DNA from: Candidatus Methylomirabilis sp.
Lineage (GTDB): Bacteria > Muiribacteriota > Ozemobacteria > Ozemobacterales > Ozemobacteraceae
NCBI GenBank assembly: GCA_020722725.1
Contig: DYKG01000031.1
Location: 1-43,443, forward strand
Reading direction: 5' to 3'
DNA length: 43,443 bases
The notes under the pieces are model-generated. The model ran no database searches and had not been told where the DNA came from. It saw nothing but the letters and a program-made list of their open reading frames with translations. This document shows positions 16,445 to 25,311 of this stretch, one piece after another. The position numbers and the translations under genes were made by a program. Each line of letters opens with the position of its first letter. Positions within the stretch are counted from its first letter, which is position 1.

Positions 16445-17734
16445 ATGAGTGATAATGTTTTTGAATTTTATTTAAAGCAGATAGGTAATCTGCTGCAAAA
16501 AAAGAAATACGATACAGCTCTGGAACTTTGCCGGGAGATGAAAGCCAGGCTGATGGCCAGTCCCACGGTAGATCCTGTAATGCTGGGCTGGCAAAGGTTT
16601 TATCAATTTATCATTCTGGTGCAGCTGCACCAGGATTCGGATGCACTCAACCATTTCTTAACCAACGAAGAGCACCCCTATTCACTCGACCTGAACCAGA
16701 TTATATATATGACTTCTGTGGCCGCCGAAATGGCGTGCAATCTCGAAAATGTTAAGCACACCCTCAAACTTGCCCGCTTGTCATGGACTCTTTCGTTTAG
16801 AGACCAGGAACTGATTACGAGAATTCAAAAAGCCCAGAATGCATGCATTTATTTTGAGCGGCTCAAGCAGAATCGATTGAATTTTGGCTTTGCGAGATTT
16901 TTAACCGGATTTGGAAAAAGCAATGATGTTCCTGTTCTTTACATTCAGGGTCTTGAATGCCTTCTAGCCAACTTCAAACAATCTCACAGCCGAATAATCA
17001 ATGCTTTGCTTGCCGATTCTCTGGATACATTGAATAAATTTTACGAAGTACCGCCCGAGAACCTTGAACGATCGAGAGTTCTCGAACTTATTGAGGCAAT
17101 TAAAAAGCATCGCCGCACCTGGCCACATAGTGGACATTATGAGAAAGCCGCTGGTTTTCTGAAGCGAAAGCAAAACATCGAGCTGAAAAACCTGCTCAAA
17201 GATTTCCCTGAACTGGTTTTTGAATATGATGAAGATGCCAATACTCTGCTTTTCGAGGCAGTGCGTTACAACAACGAAGAGGCTGTCGACCTTCTGCTTG
17301 AACTCGACGCAGATTTGCACAGCATCGAAAACATTCAGGGTGCAACCCCACTGCTTATTGCGACAAATCTTGGCTACACTGCCATAGCAAGGCGTCTTCT
17401 GGATTACGGAGCCGACCCTGAAATAAAGGGGTTATTCGGGCAAACCCCGCTGATCAGATCAGTTATCGAGGGTCATCATGACATGCTTGCACTGATGCTT
17501 GAGTATGGGGTTATTCCTGACCGTCGTGATGATTCAGGCAATACGGCTCTTATTCATGCAATCGAAGATGGACAGATAGAAATGGTTAAAAGTCTGATTT
17601 TTGCCGGGGCAGATACCAGCTTAAAAAATGCTGCCGAAATGAGTCTGATCGATATTGCTGAAAAGATGCAGAATCCTGAAATGATTAAGTTGATTAGTGA
17701 ACTGCCGGGAATGAAAAGCGGTTCGACCCAATAG
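16445..17734 (+). CDS. Ankyrin-repeat protein with helical N-terminal half
   Basis: A 429-residue protein. Residues 1-250 are helical and TPR-like in look (KKKYDTALELCREMKARL near the start), without a clear family. Residues about 255-420 contain at least four ankyrin repeats, recognisable as NTLLFEAVRYNNEEAVDLLL, GATPLLIATNLGYTAIARRLL, GQTPLIRSVIEGHHDMLALML and NTALIHAIEDGQIEMVKSLI. Ankyrin repeats mediate protein binding. No signal peptide is seen, so it is probably cytoplasmic. It starts 4 bases after the pseudopilin stop and is likely translated with it. Confidence 0.8.
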   Translation: MSDNVFEFYLKQIGNLLQKKKYDTALELCREMKARLMASPTVDPVMLGWQRFYQFIILVQLHQDSDALNHFLTNEEHPYSLDLNQIIYMTSVAAEMACNLENVKHTLKLARLSWTLSFRDQELITRIQKAQNACIYFERLKQNRLNFGFARFLTGFGKSNDVPVLYIQGLECLLANFKQSHSRIINALLADSLDTLNKFYEVPPENLERSRVLELIEAIKKHRRTWPHSGHYEKAAGFLKRKQNIELKNLLKDFPELVFEYDEDANTLLFEAVRYNNEEAVDLLLELDADLHSIENIQGATPLLIATNLGYTAIARRLLDYGADPEIKGLFGQTPLIRSVIEGHHDMLALMLEYGVIPDRRDDSGNTALIHAIEDGQIEMVKSLIFAGADTSLKNAAEMSLIDIAEKMQNPEMIKLISELPGMKSGSTQ

Positions 17735-17741
17735 AAAAACA

Positions 17742-17774
17742 GTCGCTTCGCCCAGTTTAAATGGCTGAAGCGAC
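17742..17774. repeat. Intergenic hairpin GTCGCTTC/GAAGCGAC
   Basis: An 8-bp perfect stem extended by a GCC/GGC pairing with one bulge; the loop is A/T-rich. It lies just after the ankyrin gene. There is no T-tract, so it is a repeat rather than a clear terminator. Confidence 0.5.
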
Positions 17775-17783
17775 CAAATAAGC

Positions 17784-18020
17784 TCATAGACCATTTCTCC
17801 AAGGCGGGCATTTCGACAAGCTCAGTGACCGTCTTTTTCCGGTCGCTGAGCCGGCTTGGCGGGTCGAAGCGGTGAAAAAAATTGATTTTTTCAACGAGCC
17901 GTTAACTGATACCCATGGTTTCAAGAATTCATCGGGTAACTTTAATACAATTGCAGTACCGGAAACTGCATCAACAAAGCCTGCAAGCAGTGATGCGACT
18001 ACCATGATTAAAATTTCCAT
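17784..18020 (-). pseudogene. Remnant of a TauE/SafE-type permease N-terminus
   Basis: A 78-codon frame. Its first ~22 residues (MEILIMVVASLLAGFVDAVSG) look like the opening helix of TauE/SafE-family anion exporters, in which a glycine run normally follows. Here the similarity is lost immediately and the frame runs into the dispersed repeat at 17808-17871, which supplies its C-terminus. There is no ribosome site; it starts 12 bases after the DinG-like stop. I read it as a decayed fragment, but chance similarity is possible. Confidence 0.3.
17808..17871. repeat. Dispersed GC-rich intergenic repeat, copy B, long hairpin
   Basis: TTTCGACAAGCTCAGTGACCG is followed after a short T-rich loop by CCGGTCGCTGAGCC and GGCGGGTCGAAG, forming an imperfect long stem-loop. 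The right arm (17839-17871) is the reverse complement of the 9971-10003 element with a few changes. Confidence 0.6.
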
Positions 18021-18031
18021 TTAAAATTATT

Positions 18032-20644
18032 CTAGAAGAATTCCGCCTGCGTTGCCTCAGCCTTATTATCCTGGTTGAAAAATTTTTCAGCCATTAAAGT
18101 CAGAGCTGATGCTTTGCCTTGCAAAACCGGAATTTCAGGCAGAGATTCAAGAAAAAACCGGCCGTAGCTTTTGGTAATGAGCCGTTTGTCAAGAATCCAG
18201 ACGGTTCCACGATCGGTTTTCTTTCTGATCAGCCTGCCAAAGCCCTGCTTAAGCTTTATCGCAGCCATGGGCAACTGATATTCATTAAACGGGTTGCGCC
18301 CCTCTTCTTTAATTCTTTCATTTCTCGCTTCGAGCACCGGATCATTCGGGGTGGCAAAGGGCAACTTGGTGATTATAAGATTGCGTAAAGCGGAACCTGG
18401 TACATCGACCCCTTCCCAGAAACTGTCGGTGGCAAAAAGCACGGCATTACCGTCTTCTTTAAACAATTCAAGCAGGTAATGCCGCTCGATTTCACCCTGA
18501 CGATAGCATTCAAGACCTTGAGCAGCCAACCCTGGAGCCAAAGCATTGTAAAGATAATTCAAATGGGTATATGAAGTGCAAAGAACCAGAGCGCCGCCCA
18601 TCGAAGCGGTGATAATACCTTCGAGGGGTCGGGCAATGCCCTCGGCAAAAAGCGGGCTTGCAGGGTCTGGCAGGTCGGTCGGAATAAAAAGCCGGGCCTG
18701 CCGCTCATAATTAAATGGCGATGGAAAACGGCCTTCGAGAGGGGCGATTTCAAGTTCGTCGCTGTCGAGCCCCAGTCGGTTTTTGATGAAACTGAAATTC
18801 TTGCGGGTGGTCAGGGTGCCGGAAACGAGGACGCAGCAGTCAATTTTTTTGAAACAGAAATCGAGCATAGGCCGCGAAACCACGATAGGCAGAGAATGAA
18901 ACGCCGGATAAACACCGCCTTTTCGCACCGTAGCAGTCAGGAAATGAACATATTCATCGCGACCTGGGGTTTCGAGGTCAAACAAGACGTTAATCGAACC
19001 TCCGACTTCTTCAAGACGTGCCGCATAAGAATTCAACTCCACCAACGGCAGGTCGAAGTGCCGGCGTTCTTCTTCTTCGTCGTCGCCGAGGTGATTACGC
19101 AATTTGCGAGCCAGCCTTTTCATGCGCCCGGCCAGTCTTTTACATTCATCGCGCATTTTGAAGGCATAATGAGCGAGAGTTTCAAATTCGCGGCGGCTTT
19201 CTTCTTTTTTGCCAATGCGGATTCGATGCTCGCCAATCTGTGCTTTATCGGTATCGACAAAAAAACTGACCAGATTTTCAAAAAGGGCTCGGCTTAAGTC
19301 GCCAATTTCAAGCCTTGATGCAATCAGTTCGGTGGTAATTTCATCGAGAAAAGCACTGCGGTCTTGCGGGGCAAAAGGGCCGTGCCCAAAAGACAAAGCC
19401 AGATGCAACATGGCGAAAGTTCCGGTTTCACGCCGCCCGCGCTTCTGATAAATCTTGCCCAGCTGGCGTTGCAGCCCAAGTGCCGTGGTGCGAAAGCCAA
19501 AATGTTTGGTCGCCGTTTCTTCAAGGTTGTGAGCTTCATCGAGAATAACCGCTTTGCATGCAGGAATAACGGCGGTCTGACTGTATTCAGATGTAGCACC
19601 GCGCAAAGCGAGATCAGAAAAAAGAAGATGGTGGTTGACTACAAGAATATCGGCTTCACAGGCAAAACGCCGTGCCTTGTAAAAAAAACAGTTCTGGTAT
19701 TCACTGCAGTTGATTCCCGGGCAGCTGTCTTTATCGCAGCAGAGTTTTTCCCAGAGGGATTCGACCGGCACCCAGTTCAAATCGCTTAAAGAGCCATCGG
19801 CGGTTTTCTCGGCCCAGGAAACCAGACGTTGGAACTGGCTCAATTCTTCACTTTCGAGAAGGTGGTCACTATCTTCTGAATTGAGGTATTCCTGAATTTT
19901 TCTTAAACACAGGTAATTGTGCCGCCCCTTGACCAGACAATAACTGAATTCAAATGGCACAACCGAGCGCAAAAGCGGCAGATCTTTATTAACCAGCTGG
20001 TGCTGGAGATTTATGGTATTGGTCGACACTGCGACCCGGCACCGGTTCTGGTGTGCATAATGAATTGCGGGAATCAGGTAGGCCATACTCTTGCCGATGC
20101 CGGTTTCGCCTTCGAGAATGGCGTGCCCGGATTCGTTCAACGCGGCCACGATCAGCTTCATCAGCTCTTTTTGGCCAGCGCGCTCTTCAAAGCGCTCGAT
20201 CAATGCGGCAATTTTTCCGCCTTCGGATATGTACCCCAGCATTTCATTCGTATCAAGGGAGACGGCTTTCTCAATTTTATGCGGTTCCACCACGATGTAA
20301 AAGCGATTGCAATCATTGTTGTGAATTGCAAAACCGATTCCAGAGCTTCCACAGATAGAGGCGATATTCATGTCAGGCGCAGAGGGTAAAAGCTTGCCCG
20401 ATGGGTGGTTGTGCAGCATAATGTCGCCAGGTCGCAGACTGTTCAGGACAGCGGGAGCGGAATCGTGATTCCCCCTGGCGAGTATGCGCAGATCTGACCA
20501 GGTGCCCTTTTCATCAATAGTGGCGGCAGACAAAACTTCTGCACCACCGGCAAGCGCTATTTCTTCGCGCAAAAGCCTGCAATCAGCCTCATTAAGCAGA
20601 ATAGCAGAATCGGGGGTATCGCTTTTTTTTCTTCGGGGTGACAT
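18032..20644 (-). CDS. DinG-like superfamily 2 helicase with an N-terminal JAMM/RadC-like domain
   Basis: An 870-residue protein. Residues 30-125 form a JAB/JAMM-type domain with a full metal pattern H78-x-H80-x7-S88-x2-D91 (HNHPSG, PSAPD), as in RadC-type proteins. The rest is an XPD/DinG-type helicase: Walker A in GETGIGKSM, a four-cysteine iron-sulfur cluster region (CCDKDSCPGINC, then C), DEAH in ILDEAHNLEE, SGTLTT, and motif VI QGFGRLIRKK. It unwinds DNA or DNA-RNA hybrids during repair or R-loop removal; the JAMM part may be a peptidase or only structural. I start at ATG 20644 because the 43 codons before it overlap the divergent phosphofructokinase control region. The ribosome site is weak. 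Confidence 0.85.
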   Translation of the reverse strand: MSPRRKKSDTPDSAILLNEADCRLLREEIALAGGAEVLSAATIDEKGTWSDLRILARGNHDSAPAVLNSLRPGDIMLHNHPSGKLLPSAPDMNIASICGSSGIGFAIHNNDCNRFYIVVEPHKIEKAVSLDTNEMLGYISEGGKIAALIERFEERAGQKELMKLIVAALNESGHAILEGETGIGKSMAYLIPAIHYAHQNRCRVAVSTNTINLQHQLVNKDLPLLRSVVPFEFSYCLVKGRHNYLCLRKIQEYLNSEDSDHLLESEELSQFQRLVSWAEKTADGSLSDLNWVPVESLWEKLCCDKDSCPGINCSEYQNCFFYKARRFACEADILVVNHHLLFSDLALRGATSEYSQTAVIPACKAVILDEAHNLEETATKHFGFRTTALGLQRQLGKIYQKRGRRETGTFAMLHLALSFGHGPFAPQDRSAFLDEITTELIASRLEIGDLSRALFENLVSFFVDTDKAQIGEHRIRIGKKEESRREFETLAHYAFKMRDECKRLAGRMKRLARKLRNHLGDDEEEERRHFDLPLVELNSYAARLEEVGGSINVLFDLETPGRDEYVHFLTATVRKGGVYPAFHSLPIVVSRPMLDFCFKKIDCCVLVSGTLTTRKNFSFIKNRLGLDSDELEIAPLEGRFPSPFNYERQARLFIPTDLPDPASPLFAEGIARPLEGIITASMGGALVLCTSYTHLNYLYNALAPGLAAQGLECYRQGEIERHYLLELFKEDGNAVLFATDSFWEGVDVPGSALRNLIITKLPFATPNDPVLEARNERIKEEGRNPFNEYQLPMAAIKLKQGFGRLIRKKTDRGTVWILDKRLITKSYGRFFLESLPEIPVLQGKASALTLMAEKFFNQDNKAEATQAEFF

Positions 20645-20771
20645 CTGCAGAATTCTATGTGGCTTCAACCTCTTTGTCAATGGTTGTTCGATAATTTTTA
20701 GCCCCTTGATTTTCACGTGCAGTACAGGCATAATAGCCGCAACAAAAATCAGATTTTCCAGGAGAAGAATC

Positions 20772-21980
20772 ATGGGTAAGCTTAATGGAAATGTTCTAAT
20801 CGCTCAGGGTGGCGGTCCGACTGCCGTAATAAATCAGAGTCTGGTCGGCGCGGTTCTCGAATCCCGCAAATTTCCCGAAGTTGACCGTGTTTATGGTGCC
20901 CTGCATGGTGTCAGAGGCATTATTGAAGAAGATTTTGTCGATCTTACCCAGGCAACCACCCACAATCTTGAAAGAGTTGCCTGCACCCCTAGTTCAGCTC
21001 TGCTGTCAACCCGTGACAAGCCCGATGCCGCTTATTGCGAAAAGATCTTTAAAATCTGCATGAAGCATAATGTCAGATATTTCTTTTATAACGGCGGCAA
21101 CGATTCGGCCGATGCGGTGCGCATCGTTAACGAAAACGCGGCTGAAGCTGGCTATGAGCTGCGCTGCATTCATATTCCCAAAACCATCGATAACGATCTG
21201 CGGGTAACTGACCACTGCCCGGGTTATGGCTCAGCCGCCAAATTCGTGGCTCAGGCCTTTGCCGGCGTCAATCTCGACAATCGTGCCATTCCCGGCGTTT
21301 ATATCGGCGTTGTAATGGGACGTCATGCCGGCTTTCTCACCGCCGCATCAGCCTTTGCCAGGAAGTATGAAGATGACGGCCCTCACCTGATTTATGTGCC
21401 CGAAAGAACTTTTGATAAAGAAACATTTCTGAAAGACGTCGATGCAGCCTATTCCAAGTATGGCCGCTGCGTAATCGCCGTATCAGAAGGCATCGTTGGA
21501 GCTGACGGCCAGCCGATCATCACCCAGCTGACCGGCAACATGGAAAAGGATGCGCATGGAAACGTTCAGCTTTCCGGAACTGGCGCTCTCGGCGATCTGC
21601 TTGGGCAGACAATCAAAGACGGGCTCAAAATCAAACGGGTTCGCTCAGATACTTTCGGCTATCTGCAACGCAGCTTCCTGGGTGTTGTATCAGAAGTTGA
21701 CCAGCAGGAAGCCCGCGAAGTCGGAGAAAAAGCTGCTCAGTTCGCGGTCTGGAACAACGTTGACGGTTCGGTTGCCATTAAACGAACCGGAGATTATTCC
21801 GTCGATTATTTCCTGACCCCTCTGCAAACCGTTGCCCGCGAAACAAAACATATGCCCGATTCATACATCAATGCCAAAGCCAATGGCGTTACCAGCGAAT
21901 TTCTCAACTATGCCCGCCCACTGCTTGGCCACATGCCAGAATATGAAAGACTGCAATGTCCGAAGGTGCCCAAGAAGTGA
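20772..21980 (+). CDS. pfp: Phosphofructokinase, PPi-dependent type
   Basis: A 402-residue member of the phosphofructokinase A family. QGGGPTAVINQSL opens the nucleotide/phosphate site, GGNDS has Asp where ATP enzymes have Gly, PKTIDNDL has Lys at the position that selects pyrophosphate, and MGRHAGFLTA binds fructose 6-phosphate. The paired Asp and Lys predict diphosphate-fructose-6-phosphate 1-phosphotransferase, which works reversibly in glycolysis and suits an energy-limited anaerobe. The frame is open far upstream, but ATG 20772 follows CAGGAGAAG and begins the conserved sequence. Its 3' end overlaps the RNA methyltransferase gene by 25 bases. Confidence 0.9.
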   Translation: MGKLNGNVLIAQGGGPTAVINQSLVGAVLESRKFPEVDRVYGALHGVRGIIEEDFVDLTQATTHNLERVACTPSSALLSTRDKPDAAYCEKIFKICMKHNVRYFFYNGGNDSADAVRIVNENAAEAGYELRCIHIPKTIDNDLRVTDHCPGYGSAAKFVAQAFAGVNLDNRAIPGVYIGVVMGRHAGFLTAASAFARKYEDDGPHLIYVPERTFDKETFLKDVDAAYSKYGRCVIAVSEGIVGADGQPIITQLTGNMEKDAHGNVQLSGTGALGDLLGQTIKDGLKIKRVRSDTFGYLQRSFLGVVSEVDQQEAREVGEKAAQFAVWNNVDGSVAIKRTGDYSVDYFLTPLQTVARETKHMPDSYINAKANGVTSEFLNYARPLLGHMPEYERLQCPKVPKK

Positions 21981-23293
21981 GTGCAACCGAAATCAGAGTC
22001 TGCACAGTTGCCGGCCTGACCCCTCAGGGTCAGGCTTTTATTAACGAAAACAATTATGATGTCTGGATTCAGGGCAATTTTCTGCCCGGTGATCGCATCA
22101 GAGTAGAGTTTGACGGCAAGCACCGGCCGAAGGCCGTTGAAATGGTTGAACCTTCACCTGACCGGGTTAAACCCGACTGTTTTTTTTACGGGCCCTGCGG
22201 TGGCTGCGACCTGCTAGAACTATCGGAAAAAGGTCGGAAAAAAGAAAAGCAGGCAATGATCAAGCGAGCTCTGGAAAAGATTGAAGGCGGATCATCGGCA
22301 AAACTCAAACCATTCATTGCTGCTCGCGAACTGATCAGGTATCGCCCACGGGTTCGACTGCATCAGAGTCGCAATCACGAAGAACGTGAAGCAGGATTTC
22401 TTGCCTCGGAGGCCTACTCGGAAAAAGTTCCGGGCGGGGTTGTACCGGTAACCTCATGCGCCATAATAACCACCCGGCTTAACCAACGCCTGGTAGCCAT
22501 TCGCAATATATTGAACCATATGCCGATTTTTCTCGAAAACCTCACTTTGATGAGTTCTTCATCTGAGCATTCCGATAAGGTTGTCGGGCACGCAATGTTG
22601 ATTAAAGGCAAGAGCCCAGGCTTTTACCACAAAGAACTGATGAAAATCATGCGGGCCGGTCAGCTCAAGGGCTTGACCGTTTCTGGCCCGGACGGCAAGG
22701 TAAAAGAAGCTCATGGAGATGCTTCGGTAACCGGTCTGATCGCGCCTGGCTGCCATGGCGGCCCTTTTGAAGCAGAACCTTCCTTTTTCGTGCAAAGCAA
22801 TATTTTTCAAAATATCGTTTTAATCAAAAAGGTGATTGAATATTGTAAGCCGGAAAAAGATGTTAGAATCGTGGAAGGCTTTTGCGGTGCCGGCAATTTC
22901 ACTATACCACTTGCCGCCGCCGGGGCCAACGTCGAAGCGGTTGAATCACACCCGGGCGCAATGCGTGCGGCTCGTAAAAACCTTTTTCAGTCAAAATTCA
23001 ATGAAAAGGTCAAGCTTATTGATGGCGATGCGATAAAAGAACTGGGCAAGCTTGATCCTGAGCCGGATGTTCTGCTTCTCGACCCGCCCCGCACCGGAAC
23101 CCCGGGAATTGGCCGTACTGTCAAGGCACTTAAACCAAATACCATAGTGTACGTATTCTGCGACCTTGATTCCATGGTCAAAGACAGCAATGCCATTATT
23201 CACAGCGGCTACCGGCTTGAAGAAGTAACCGGCATAGACCTTTACCCCCGAACTCATCACGTCGAGGCAGTCTGCCGGTTTATAAAAGCCTGA
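21956..23293 (+). CDS. RNA m5U methyltransferase, TrmA/RlmD family
   Basis: A 445-residue protein: an N-terminal TRAM-like barrel, an iron-sulfur-type C-x5-CGGC cluster (FYGPCGGCD), then a SAM-dependent methyltransferase domain with VEGFCGAGNFTIPLA (motif I), LLLDPPRTG (motif IV) and the expected nucleophile cysteine in YVFCDLDSM, followed by HHVEAVC with the catalytic glutamate. It methylates uracil C5 in tRNA or 23S rRNA; which position cannot be told. The motif around the cysteine differs from the usual SCNP, which may mark a divergent subgroup. Its start lies inside the end of the phosphofructokinase gene in another frame, so the two are probably translationally coupled. Confidence 0.85.
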   Translation: MSEGAQEVSATEIRVCTVAGLTPQGQAFINENNYDVWIQGNFLPGDRIRVEFDGKHRPKAVEMVEPSPDRVKPDCFFYGPCGGCDLLELSEKGRKKEKQAMIKRALEKIEGGSSAKLKPFIAARELIRYRPRVRLHQSRNHEEREAGFLASEAYSEKVPGGVVPVTSCAIITTRLNQRLVAIRNILNHMPIFLENLTLMSSSSEHSDKVVGHAMLIKGKSPGFYHKELMKIMRAGQLKGLTVSGPDGKVKEAHGDASVTGLIAPGCHGGPFEAEPSFFVQSNIFQNIVLIKKVIEYCKPEKDVRIVEGFCGAGNFTIPLAAAGANVEAVESHPGAMRAARKNLFQSKFNEKVKLIDGDAIKELGKLDPEPDVLLLDPPRTGTPGIGRTVKALKPNTIVYVFCDLDSMVKDSNAIIHSGYRLEEVTGIDLYPRTHHVEAVCRFIKA

Positions 23294-23403
23294 GCCTTCA
23301 TCAAGCCAGCAGGCTTATTACAGCATTTCAAAATTCTTCGTGTTCTCGGATGGCCTGTGCTCTACCTTACTTGATCGGGCAATCCTCATTTCGGGGGCAA
23401 GAA

Positions 23404-24345
23404 CTATCTATTGGCTGCTTTGCTGCGCAGGGCTTCGATGAAATAAAGGGTTGTGAGAATCCCGTCACCAAAGCAACTGCTGCCCTGATGAGCGATGATA
23501 CCACCTGGCCACCAGCCGATCAATAGATCAGAAAAGGCCGCATGGTAATTCATATCGAAAAGACTGCCATCTACTTCGATAACTTCGCCATCGGAACCGA
23601 CCGGCCTGACTTTTCCGGCGGGACCGACAACCGTACCGCCGGTCATTCTTTCGCGCACCAGATATTCAATCACTGTCTGGCGAATAAATTCTTCGTCAAC
23701 CTCAATACCTCGGGCATCACAAAGACTGACCGCCTGACCATCGGGGCTGATAACCGCATCATATCCTGCCGGGTCTGATTCAAACAGAATTTTAAGCTCG
23801 GGGGCTTTCCTCAGCCTTTCACTCAATTTTAAAAATGGTATTTTAATGCTGCGCAGTCCGGGGCCATCTTCGATGAACCGGTCAGCAAGACCGGTGAGAC
23901 TTGCGAGATAGAGGCTGTCGAAATCGGTGGTTCCAAGGACTCCTGTTCTGAAGTTTCGCGGAGGATTTTTGTCCACCACGTCCTGTTCATCAACCGGACC
24001 GCCATGATTGGTCAAGGCTGACAGAAAGTATTGCTGAAGATTCTGGTCAAAATCAAGGTATAGCCCGATAGGCATCTGTCTGGCTCCGATTGCCTGTGAA
24101 AAAGCCGATATCGGCACCGCTTCTGCCGGAGAAAACACATTTATCCCGGCATCCAGAAGCGACCTGGCGATTTCAGCAGCGATTTCCGGCATTCCAGTTA
24201 CAGCTGAGTGAGCAAGAAGCAGGCTGGGGAATTCGTGACAAGTATTCATCAGATGCCGAAAAAACATCTGGTTTTCCGGGCGATTGCCCCATTTTAACGA
24301 GAATGCCTCATCGCCCTTGAAAAGAGCTGGATAAAGTGGTTTCAT
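23404..24345 (-). CDS. Divergent phosphohexomutase-like protein lacking catalytic motifs
   Basis: A 313-residue protein that resembles the phosphoglucomutase/phosphomannomutase family in pieces: an alpha/beta segment AEIARSLLDAGINVFSPAEAVP (domain I-like), SPDGQAVSLCDARG (like the metal-loop DGDR region of domain III, but altered) and GGIIAHQGSSCFGDGILTTLYFIEAL (like the GEQSGH and GDG region, but altered). The phosphoserine TASHNP motif and the usual GEQSGH motif are absent and it is about 130 residues shorter than normal. It may be a catalytically dead or specialised mutase. It is last in an operon with a ROK kinase (ATGA overlap), which fits hexose-phosphate metabolism. Confidence 0.6.
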   Translation of the reverse strand: MKPLYPALFKGDEAFSLKWGNRPENQMFFRHLMNTCHEFPSLLLAHSAVTGMPEIAAEIARSLLDAGINVFSPAEAVPISAFSQAIGARQMPIGLYLDFDQNLQQYFLSALTNHGGPVDEQDVVDKNPPRNFRTGVLGTTDFDSLYLASLTGLADRFIEDGPGLRSIKIPFLKLSERLRKAPELKILFESDPAGYDAVISPDGQAVSLCDARGIEVDEEFIRQTVIEYLVRERMTGGTVVGPAGKVRPVGSDGEVIEVDGSLFDMNYHAAFSDLLIGWWPGGIIAHQGSSCFGDGILTTLYFIEALRSKAANR

Positions 24346-25295
24346 GCAAAAATTGCCGCACCACCGAGAAGAACCGCATCGTTTTCAAAGCGTGCAGGTT
24401 TAACCAGAGCCTCGCCACGGTCTGCCACTGGCAGAATGTGTTTCTTCATCGAGCTGATCATTTCGTCATAAAAATAACTTTTCAGCGCCATCATACCGCC
24501 GCCAAGCAGAATAACCCGGGGGTTAAGCATGGTGTGCACATTTGCCAATGCAATTCCCAGATAGCGCCCCACCCGCAAAATTGCCTCCAGGGCCAATTCG
24601 TCACCTTGAGCAGCCGCTTTGCCGATCAGCGGCCCTTTTACATTTTCCAGGTGACCTTCCGACAGATCATGCAGCAGGCTTTTGCGTCCAGATTTGAGAA
24701 GAGATTTAACATAATTTTCCATGCCGGTTCCCGAAGCAAATGCTTCAAGACAACCTTTATTTCCACAACCACAAACCGGACCATCAGGATCCATGCAGAT
24801 ATGGCCGATTTCACCGGCAGAATTGGTTTCTCCGTTAACCAGGCGACCATTGATCACAAACCCAGACCCGACACCGGTTCCAACAAAAATATTCACAAAA
24901 TTTTCACAGCCTTTGCCGTTACCATAGCGGTGTTCTGCTACCGTAGCAGCCCTTACATCATTTAAAACCGTCACTTCATGGCCGAGTTTTTCTTTCAAAG
25001 TGGCTCCCAGAGGTGCATTTCGCCAATTGAGGTTCGGCGAATAAATTACTTCGCCAGTTTTCCCGTTAATCTGGCCGGCAGAGCCGATTCCAACCCCGGC
25101 AATCTTTTTACTGTCAAATTCTGCAGTTACATGGCGATAAGCTTCAACAATTACCCCGACTATTCCATCAAAACCACTTGCCGGTTGCGTTGGAAAAATG
25201 ACCTTTTTAAGAATCTCGCCGTTTTCGCACAAACCCACGGCTATTTTGGTGCCACCCAGGTCAACGCCAACGCTTAACTTACTTTTTCCTGCCAT
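24342..25295 (-). CDS. ROK-family sugar kinase (glucokinase-like)
   Basis: A 317-residue ROK kinase: ATP-binding GVDLGGTKIAVG at the N-terminus, GTGVGSGFVINGRL, the sugar-site glutamate in GETNSAGEIGH, and the zinc motif CGCGNKGCLE. No N-terminal helix-turn-helix is present, so it is an enzyme rather than a repressor. The frame is open 37 codons further upstream into moaA, but ATG 25295 has AAGGAG eight bases before it and begins the conserved sequence. It sits 16 bases after the moaA stop and overlaps the mutase-like gene by four bases. Hexose phosphorylation is the expected activity; the exact sugar is unknown. Confidence 0.9.
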   Translation of the reverse strand: MAGKSKLSVGVDLGGTKIAVGLCENGEILKKVIFPTQPASGFDGIVGVIVEAYRHVTAEFDSKKIAGVGIGSAGQINGKTGEVIYSPNLNWRNAPLGATLKEKLGHEVTVLNDVRAATVAEHRYGNGKGCENFVNIFVGTGVGSGFVINGRLVNGETNSAGEIGHICMDPDGPVCGCGNKGCLEAFASGTGMENYVKSLLKSGRKSLLHDLSEGHLENVKGPLIGKAAAQGDELALEAILRVGRYLGIALANVHTMLNPRVILLGGGMMALKSYFYDEMISSMKKHILPVADRGEALVKPARFENDAVLLGGAAIFA

Positions 25296-25311
25296 TATTC
25301 CGCTCCTTGAA

